64,000 nt of DNA from an uncultured Oscillospiraceae bacterium (GTDB lineage Bacteria; Bacillota; Clostridia; Oscillospirales; Oscillospiraceae): contig CAJULD010000011.1 in the NCBI GenBank assembly GCA_910587505.1, positions 1-64,000 on the forward strand, in the 5' to 3' direction. The translations under genes and the position numbers were made by a program. This document shows, piece by piece, positions 59,109 through 64,000 of the stretch. Below the pieces are notes generated by a model. The model made no database searches, had not been told where the DNA came from, and was given only the letters and a program-made list of their open reading frames with translations. Position 1 is the stretch's first letter. Each line of letters starts with the position of its first letter.

Positions 59109-61034
59109 TTATTCCGCCGGAATGGCGGGAACCACCTCCGCCGGCGCAGAGCCGGCGTCCTCTGCCCTCTGCTGCGTCCATGCCCTCTCCCATTCCGCCA
59201 GCTCCTGGCGCGTCACATACCCCAGCTCCACCAGCGTGTCGATGGTGTTGGTCATGGAGGGCACCATATAGACCGGCCTGACGTGACCGTAGTAGGCCCC
59301 TGCTGCCTGATTCCACGTCAGATATTCCAGCTCCAGAAAGAAGGAGCTGTCTCCAGGAGTGGAAAACTGCAGCACGTCCCGGCCGGGAATATTGCCCTCC
59401 GCCGCGTCTTTCTGGAGGGCGGCATAGATCTGCCAGCTCTCCCGCTTCTCCCCGTCCGCGCGGTCGTTGGCGTTCACGTAACCCGCTTCCCCGTAACCGC
59501 AGATCACGCCCACGCTCTCCAGCTCGGAGCCCGCGGGGACGCCTGCGCTGTCCCGCTTCACCGCCGGGTCCTGATAGAATTCCGCAAGCAGGTTGTCATA
59601 GGTCCCCGGCGTGGCCACCCGCTCCCTGCTCAGCCACAGGTCATAGTGCCGCTCCAGAGTGGAGCCGTCCTTCAGCCGGTAAGTCAGGCGCACGAAGTGG
59701 CTGTAGACCAGTCCCTCCTCATACTCCCGGTTGGGGGTGTAGTTCCGGATATAGCTCCGGTCGTTCACGATGGACTGATGCAGCTCCCGCAGCCGCGCTA
59801 TGACCTCCGGGCTGTCCTCCGCGGTAAAGGGTCCGCTCTCCACGCCCTGGTCCCGCAGGGAGACGCTCTCAATTTCCTCCAGCGGAGGAATCTTCCGCTC
59901 CAGTCCGAACACGTCCACGCTGACCAGCAGGCACACCGCCGCCGCGCCGGCGGCCACAATCAACACGCCCTTCCAGCTGCCCCGGAACACCCGCAGGGTC
60001 TTCTCCAGCAGCATGGAGGCGATATAGTACCCCAGCAGGCCGCCCAGAAACAGGCACACCCCCATGGGAATCCGGTCGAAATAGTATCCCCGCTGGAACA
60101 GCGGCACCCAGAACAGCTCAAAGAGCACCCGCCCGACGGTCAGCGCGCTGAGCAGGGCCACGCCGTACCGGAACACCGGCCGCAGCCACCGGAAGGCCAC
60201 CACGTCTCCGGCGCTCTCGCTGTGCCGCCTTTTGTACAGCAGCCAGGCCAGAACCAGCAGGGCCAGTCCCACCAGAGCGTACAGCGCCACCACCCACAGC
60301 CCCTCCTGCCAGACGGAAAACAGGTCGGTTCCATTCGAGGAATACTCCGTCCGCGGCTGGAAGCTGCTGTAAATCTGTATTACGGGGGAAAGGAAACCCA
60401 GCATCCCGATCTCCCGGGCCATTCCCACACCCAGCAGGAACTCCTCCGCCAGGCTGGTGATGAGGGCCTCCAGGAAGAAGGCCAGAAAGTTGGCCAGCAG
60501 ATAGAACACCGGCATCACGAAGCCGTGGCCCGTCAGCATGGCGCACAGCGCAGCCATACCGGAAAACAGTACCGCGCAAAACAGCACCGCCAGCACCGTG
60601 TTCACAACGGCCGCCACATCGAAGAATCCCCAGATCAGCGCCGTGAGGCACAGCAGAGCGCCGGTAACCGCATAGGGGATCACAATCATGACCAGCCCGG
60701 AGAGTGCGTTGGTAACGAACAGACATGTCCGGTCCACCGGGAGGGTGTGCATCAATCCCGCCGACCGGGCATTGTACAGATACCCCCACACCAGCATGGC
60801 GCAGAGAAGGGCATAGAAGGCGGTAAAGCCGGGGACGAATCCGGCCGCAAGCCGGTACAGCCCTGTGCCGAACTCCCGGGGCTCCAGGGCCGCGGCGGGA
60901 TAACGCAGGAGCTCCACCAGGAAATACAGCGGCATCATGGCCCCCACCACGCTCAGCAGGCCCCACAAAGGCCAGGTGCGGCTCAGATTCTTCCGGAACA
61001 GGGTCCGGTTAAAGCAGGATCTCTTTGACGGCAT
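59109..61034 (-). CDS. ABC exporter permease of the GntR-ABC operon
   Basis: A 641-residue membrane protein. The N-terminal ~370 residues hold about eight or nine hydrophobic segments (HTLPVDRTCLFVTNALSGL is typical of ABC-2-type permeases in YtrB-like systems); the C-terminal ~260 residues form a hydrophilic domain, probably external, of unknown function. It overlaps the ATPase gene by 26 bases. The start at 61034 follows GGGAGG. Systems with a YtrA-type GntR regulator usually respond to cell-wall-active compounds. Confidence 0.82.
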   Translation of the reverse strand: MPSKRSCFNRTLFRKNLSRTWPLWGLLSVVGAMMPLYFLVELLRYPAAALEPREFGTGLYRLAAGFVPGFTAFYALLCAMLVWGYLYNARSAGLMHTLPVDRTCLFVTNALSGLVMIVIPYAVTGALLCLTALIWGFFDVAAVVNTVLAVLFCAVLFSGMAALCAMLTGHGFVMPVFYLLANFLAFFLEALITSLAEEFLLGVGMAREIGMLGFLSPVIQIYSSFQPRTEYSSNGTDLFSVWQEGLWVVALYALVGLALLVLAWLLYKRRHSESAGDVVAFRWLRPVFRYGVALLSALTVGRVLFELFWVPLFQRGYYFDRIPMGVCLFLGGLLGYYIASMLLEKTLRVFRGSWKGVLIVAAGAAAVCLLVSVDVFGLERKIPPLEEIESVSLRDQGVESGPFTAEDSPEVIARLRELHQSIVNDRSYIRNYTPNREYEEGLVYSHFVRLTYRLKDGSTLERHYDLWLSRERVATPGTYDNLLAEFYQDPAVKRDSAGVPAGSELESVGVICGYGEAGYVNANDRADGEKRESWQIYAALQKDAAEGNIPGRDVLQFSTPGDSSFFLELEYLTWNQAAGAYYGHVRPVYMVPSMTNTIDTLVELGYVTRQELAEWERAWTQQRAEDAGSAPAEVVPAIPAE

Positions 61035-61908
61035 AGTGCTCACCTCCCAGTTCGTAGATGAAGATCTCCTCCAGACTCAGGGGCAGGGCCTCCAGCATGA
61101 GGGGATTGTGCTGTCCCATTTTCTCCGTCACCGCCTGCGCCGTACCCCGGACGATGTAAGTATACACCCGTCCTACGTTGGAGGTGTGGAGCACCTCCAG
61201 CTCCCGGGTCATCACCGGCGTCTCGCCGGGCTTCCAGACCGCCTGGATCTTGACGATGTTTTCCTGAAGGTCTGTGAGGCTCCGCTCCAGCAGCACCTTC
61301 CCCCTGTTCATGATGCCCACGTGGTCGCACACGTCCTCCAGCTCCCGCAGGTTGTGGGAGGAAACCAGCACCGTGACGCCGTGCTCCGAGACGTCCGACA
61401 TCATCAGGCTCCACACCTGGCGGCGCATGACCGGGTCCAGCCCGTCCACCGGCTCGTCCAGAACGAGGTACTTCGGGCGGCAGGACATGACCAGCCAGAA
61501 GGCCGCCTGCTTCTGCATTCCCCTGCTCATGCGGCGGATGGGGGTTTTCTCCGGCAGGGTAAAAACCTCCCGGAATTTTTCGTACCGGGCCATATCGAAG
61601 GATGAATAGAAGCCCCGGTAGAACTTCATCATGTCCGCAATGGTGGCGGAAGGGAAGTAGTACCAGTCGTCGGGAATGACGGCAATCAGCGCCTTCTTCT
61701 CCGGATTCTCGTACACCGGCGCGCCCTCCAGGAGCACCTGGCCGCTGTCGGGGCGGTAAATGCCGGTGAGGTGGCGGATGATCGTGGACTTGCCCGCGCC
61801 GTTGGGACCCACCAGACCGTAGACCCCGCCGTCGGGGACCGTGATGGAGGCCCCGTCCAGAGCGGTGAAGCCGCCGAAGGTTTTCACCAGGTTCTTTACT
61901 TCGATCAT
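61009..61908 (-). CDS. ABC exporter ATPase (YtrB-like)
   Basis: A 299-residue ABC ATPase: Walker A GPNGAGKST, a signature deviating from LSGGQ (RMSRGMQKQ), Walker B YLVLDEPVDGLDPV and an H-loop VSSHNL. The deviation MSRGM is common in the YtrB/EcsA-like exporter group. Its ATG overlaps the regulator's stop (ATGA), so it is translationally coupled. Confidence 0.9.
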   Translation of the reverse strand: MIEVKNLVKTFGGFTALDGASITVPDGGVYGLVGPNGAGKSTIIRHLTGIYRPDSGQVLLEGAPVYENPEKKALIAVIPDDWYYFPSATIADMMKFYRGFYSSFDMARYEKFREVFTLPEKTPIRRMSRGMQKQAAFWLVMSCRPKYLVLDEPVDGLDPVMRRQVWSLMMSDVSEHGVTVLVSSHNLRELEDVCDHVGIMNRGKVLLERSLTDLQENIVKIQAVWKPGETPVMTRELEVLHTSNVGRVYTYIVRGTAQAVTEKMGQHNPLMLEALPLSLEEIFIYELGGEHYAVKEILL

Positions 61909-62267
61909 TGCGCCACCCCCTCGTTCATCAGGGAGACGATCTCCCCGTCGCTCAGCCCCAGGTACCGCAGCTCCGCCACCAGCTCCCGCAGACGGCGGAT
62001 GAGCTCCGCCCGGCGGGCCGGGCCGGCGTCGCTTCGCCGCGCGGCAAAGGAGCCCTTCCCCGGTACGGAGTAGATGAAGCCCTCGGCCTCCAGTTCGGCA
62101 TAGGCCCGCTGGATGGTATTGGGATTAATGGCCAGATCCACGGCCATGGCGCGGACGGAGGGCAGCTTTTCGTCCGGCTCCAGCGCGCCGGTGACGATCA
62201 TGCGGCGCAGTCCGTCCTTGATCTGACCGTAAATGGGCCGGGAATCCCGGTAGTTCAATGTCAGCAA
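61905..62267 (-). CDS. GntR family regulator (YtrA subfamily)
   Basis: A 120-residue regulator: winged helix (PIYGQIKDGLRRMIVTGALEPDEKLPSVRAMAVDLAINPNTIQRAYAELEAEGFIYS) plus a short helical tail, the YtrA layout without a ligand-binding domain. A TTG at 62267, 7 bases behind GGAGGGG, is the likely start; the frame extends upstream only through the small gene listed next. It probably represses its own operon by binding the dyad at 62388-62406. Confidence 0.82.
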   Translation of the reverse strand: MLTLNYRDSRPIYGQIKDGLRRMIVTGALEPDEKLPSVRAMAVDLAINPNTIQRAYAELEAEGFIYSVPGKGSFAARRSDAGPARRAELIRRLRELVAELRYLGLSDGEIVSLMNEGVAQ

Positions 62268-62280
62268 AAGACTTCCCCTC

Positions 62281-62370
62281 CTATCTTTTCTTCCGCAGCG
62301 CCATGGCCGCAGCATAAATGCATGCAAACACGGCGAATATTCCGGCCAGCAGCAGATAAATCAAATGCAT
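62281..62370 (-). CDS. 29-residue membrane peptide heading the GntR-ABC operon
   Basis: Encodes a peptide with one hydrophobic segment (LIYLLLAGIFAVFACIYA) and a positively charged end (RKKR), so the C-terminus should be cytoplasmic. The ATG at 62370 follows GGGAGG at good spacing. Its TAG stop is fused to the GGAGGGG ribosome site of the gntR gene, 13 bases ahead of that start, so the two are coupled. It probably belongs to the ABC system as a small subunit or regulator. Confidence 0.65.
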   Translation of the reverse strand: MHLIYLLLAGIFAVFACIYAAAMALRKKR

Positions 62371-62387
62371 TCTTCCGCCTCCCAACT

Positions 62388-62406
62388 GTACTAATCGCTG
62401 TAATAC
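62388..62406. promoter_or_regulatory. Dyad operator for the YtrA-type regulator
   Basis: GTACTA and TAATAC are inverted copies (one mismatch) 7 bases apart, at the predicted transcription start of the operon. Confidence 0.5.
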
Positions 62407-62411
62407 GCTTT

Positions 62412-62440
62412 ACTATACAGGATTCATTTTCCGAGAACAA
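62412..62440 (-). promoter_or_regulatory. Promoter of the small peptide-gntR-ABC operon
   Basis: Minus strand TTGTTC, 17-base spacer, TATAGT; start near 62405. Confidence 0.65.
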
Positions 62441-62573
62441 GGGAAAAGCACTGAAGAATGTTTTAAGGATTCTTTAAGCGGCAAAGAAATGGATTTCTAC
62501 GGATGCAATCATATCTTCCCCGCTCTCCGAATATGCTGGGACAAGCAAGGCATACAAAGGAGGAGCGGAAACA

Positions 62574-63791
62574 GTGACCATCAAAAGGAGACCCGGACCC
62601 CGGTGGAGGCGGCGGGCCGCCGCCCTTCTGGCCGCAGGCGGCGTGATTTACACAGTGGCCGCCACGGCGTCCACCACGGATTTTTCCTCCGCCTGGCGGG
62701 CGCTGGAGGAACAGAACGAGCTGGCCCTGGGCATGCTGAAAAGCCAGCTGGAGGGCGTATGGAGCGGAGGCCCCCTGCCGGCCCGGACGGCGCTGGCCAT
62801 AGGACAGAGCCCTCTTCTCTTTTCCGGCCAGGAGGCGGTGCTGGAGCTGCGGCGCACGGAGGAGGAGGACGACACCCGCGAGCCCGCAGCCTCCGCGGAA
62901 AAAGAGCCGGAGCCGGCCAGACCGGCGGAGCCCACGGCCCCCATCCCGGAGGAGCCGGAAGAGGCGGAGCAGCCGCTGATCTTCGCGGACAACGGCGTGC
63001 AGGCCAGGACGCTGACGCCGGCCTCGCCGGACGGATACGTGGTGGCGGGAAACGTGTATATCAGCAACCGTTCGGATCAGAGCTTCGACGGGACGCTGTT
63101 TGACGGAAGCTTTGCCGCGTCGCTGTCGGAGCTGGAGGGGCCGAAGGTGCTGATCGTACATACCCACGGCAGCGAGGCGTACACCATGCCTCCGGGACAG
63201 GAATACGAGGCCAGCGGCGACTGCCGGACCACGGACTGCGCCTTCAACGTGGTACGGGTGGGCGACGAGCTGGCCCGGACGCTGGAGGAAGCGGGCATCG
63301 GCGTGGTCCACGACGCGACGCTCCACGATTACCCGGAATACAGCGGCGCCTATGGACGCTCCCTGACGGCGGTGGAGGCGGCCATGGAGGCGTATCCCTC
63401 CATTTCCCTGGTGCTGGACGTGCATCGGGACGCCATATCCGACGCGGACGGCAGCCCCTATAAGGTCGTCAGCAGCGTGGCGGGACTCAACGCGGCCCAG
63501 ATGTCCTTCATCATCGGCACCGACGGCGGCGGGCTGGAGCACGACGGCTGGCGGGAAAACCTGAAGCTGGCTGCGGCCATTCAGCAGCGGCTGCTGGACA
63601 GCTGCCCCACGCTGATGCGGCCGGTGTCGGTGCGGAACTCCCGGTATAACCAGCATGTGTCTCCGGGCGCGCTGCTGGTGGAAATGGGAGCGGCCGGAAA
63701 CTCGCTGGACGAGGCGCTGCTGTCCGCCCGGCTGCTTGGTCAGGCCATTGCGGAAACTTTTCCGGCAAAGGATAATTCCGCTCTTTCCTGA
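62574..63791 (+). CDS. spoIIP: Stage II sporulation protein P
   Basis: A 405-residue peptidoglycan hydrolase of the engulfment complex (SpoIID-SpoIIM-SpoIIP), acting as amidase and endopeptidase. One N-terminal membrane anchor (AALLAAGGVIYTVAA), a low-complexity Pro/Glu linker near residues 100-135, then the SpoIIP domain with VLIVHTHGSEAYT, LVLDVHRDA and the ending VSPGALLVEMGAAGNSLDEAL. GTG start behind AAAGGAGGAG. Its presence supports a spore-forming host. Confidence 0.93.
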   Translation: MTIKRRPGPRWRRRAAALLAAGGVIYTVAATASTTDFSSAWRALEEQNELALGMLKSQLEGVWSGGPLPARTALAIGQSPLLFSGQEAVLELRRTEEEDDTREPAASAEKEPEPARPAEPTAPIPEEPEEAEQPLIFADNGVQARTLTPASPDGYVVAGNVYISNRSDQSFDGTLFDGSFAASLSELEGPKVLIVHTHGSEAYTMPPGQEYEASGDCRTTDCAFNVVRVGDELARTLEEAGIGVVHDATLHDYPEYSGAYGRSLTAVEAAMEAYPSISLVLDVHRDAISDADGSPYKVVSSVAGLNAAQMSFIIGTDGGGLEHDGWRENLKLAAAIQQRLLDSCPTLMRPVSVRNSRYNQHVSPGALLVEMGAAGNSLDEALLSARLLGQAIAETFPAKDNSALS

Positions 63792-63816
63792 AAGAAAGAG
63801 CGAAAAAAGAACTATA

Positions 63817-63945
63817 CGGGCCCGTATTCACAGCCGCTGAGCGCCGTCCGGGCGGTCTGTTTCCCGCCATCCCGCGTCAGTTTCCCCTGTCTGACGGGAA
63901 AAATCTCCGTCCATCCGGCATCCGCCGGTTATGAGTACAGGTTCT
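63817..63945. repeat. Palindromic element, copy F (129 bp)
   Basis: Left end type 2 (GTATTCACAGCCG then CTGAGCGCCGTCCGGGCGG) and right end type 1 (reverse strand AGAACCTGTACTCATAACCG then GCGGATGCCGG). The interior resembles that of copy A. It follows spoIIP. Confidence 0.75.
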
Positions 63946-64000
63946 GAGCGGTGTAAATTCTGCCTCGCGGGAGCTTCCCCGGATTTCCCCACGGTGACAT

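Noticed and set aside
62529..62558. Sigma-E-like promoter (GAATATG, 15 bases, CATACAAA) ahead of spoIIP
   Set aside because: The -10 runs into the ribosome site, so a transcript from it would lack the Shine-Dalgarno sequence; the real promoter is probably further upstream.
1..64000. CRISPR arrays, prophage, insertion sequences, toxin-antitoxin or defence islands
   Set aside because: No direct-repeat/spacer pattern, transposase, integrase or known defence gene was seen; the only dispersed repeat is the palindromic element family.

Overview
The window is GC-rich DNA that reads as the chromosome of a Gram-positive, spore-forming anaerobe of the Clostridia, most like gut Oscillospiraceae. Evidence: sporulation genes (spoIIP, a yaaL-bofA pair), a group B-type [FeFe] hydrogenase, a PPi-type phosphofructokinase, lipoprotein-type binding proteins, strong AGGAGG ribosome binding sites, and sigma-A promoters with TATAAT-like -10 boxes, several of them extended (TGn). 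I see 57 protein genes I would call with reasonable confidence, two further small-ORF candidates, one tRNA, and no rRNA, CRISPR array, prophage or transposase.

Layout. 1-7600: a membrane-anchored SbcC-like ATPase, a CmpB-like membrane protein, an Nbp35/Mrp Fe-S carrier ATPase, gap, an orphan histidine kinase and mnmA. 7600-13800: tRNA-Thr(CGT), a divergent XRE regulator / Ser-Thr kinase / zinc-ribbon beta-helix module, a lipoprotein deacetylase, tadA and yaaL-bofA. 13772-16822: one gene joining an MFS transporter to a family 2 glycoside hydrolase. 17300-26400: a small protein, cobS-cobU-cobC, two MATE exporters, mtaB, two acetyltransferases and a cysteine desulfurase. 26500-31200: an amino-acid ABC transporter and a chemoreceptor. 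31332-36414: an amino-sugar operon (DUF4838 protein, nagB-like, nagA, ROK regulator). 36668-44129: a seven-gene operon that joins class II aldolase, PPi-type phosphofructokinase, a TPI-family isomerase and a LarA-family enzyme to a nitrate/taurine-type ABC transporter. 44538-51279: a membrane XRE regulator, rqcH-mrnC, a cation/proton antiporter and an M23 peptidase. 51498-58810: the hydrogenase, a cytidylate-kinase-like protein, ZIP transporter-glgX, and proC-tsaD. 59109-63791: a GntR-controlled ABC exporter operon headed by a 29-residue membrane peptide, then spoIIP.

How parts work together. The two central carbohydrate operons are adjacent and run in the same direction; the ROK regulator is the obvious candidate controller of at least the nag operon, which also carries an intrinsic terminator directly ahead of its first ribosome binding site. 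tRNA modification is well represented (mnmA, tadA, mtaB, tsaD).

The most unusual things are the MFS-GH2 fusion, the aldolase/PFK/TPI/LarA/ABC operon, and a family of short palindromic elements with 20-base terminal inverted repeats (AGAACCTGTATTCATAACCG). These elements sit at gene 3' ends and in several cases overlap the stop codon of the neighbouring gene.
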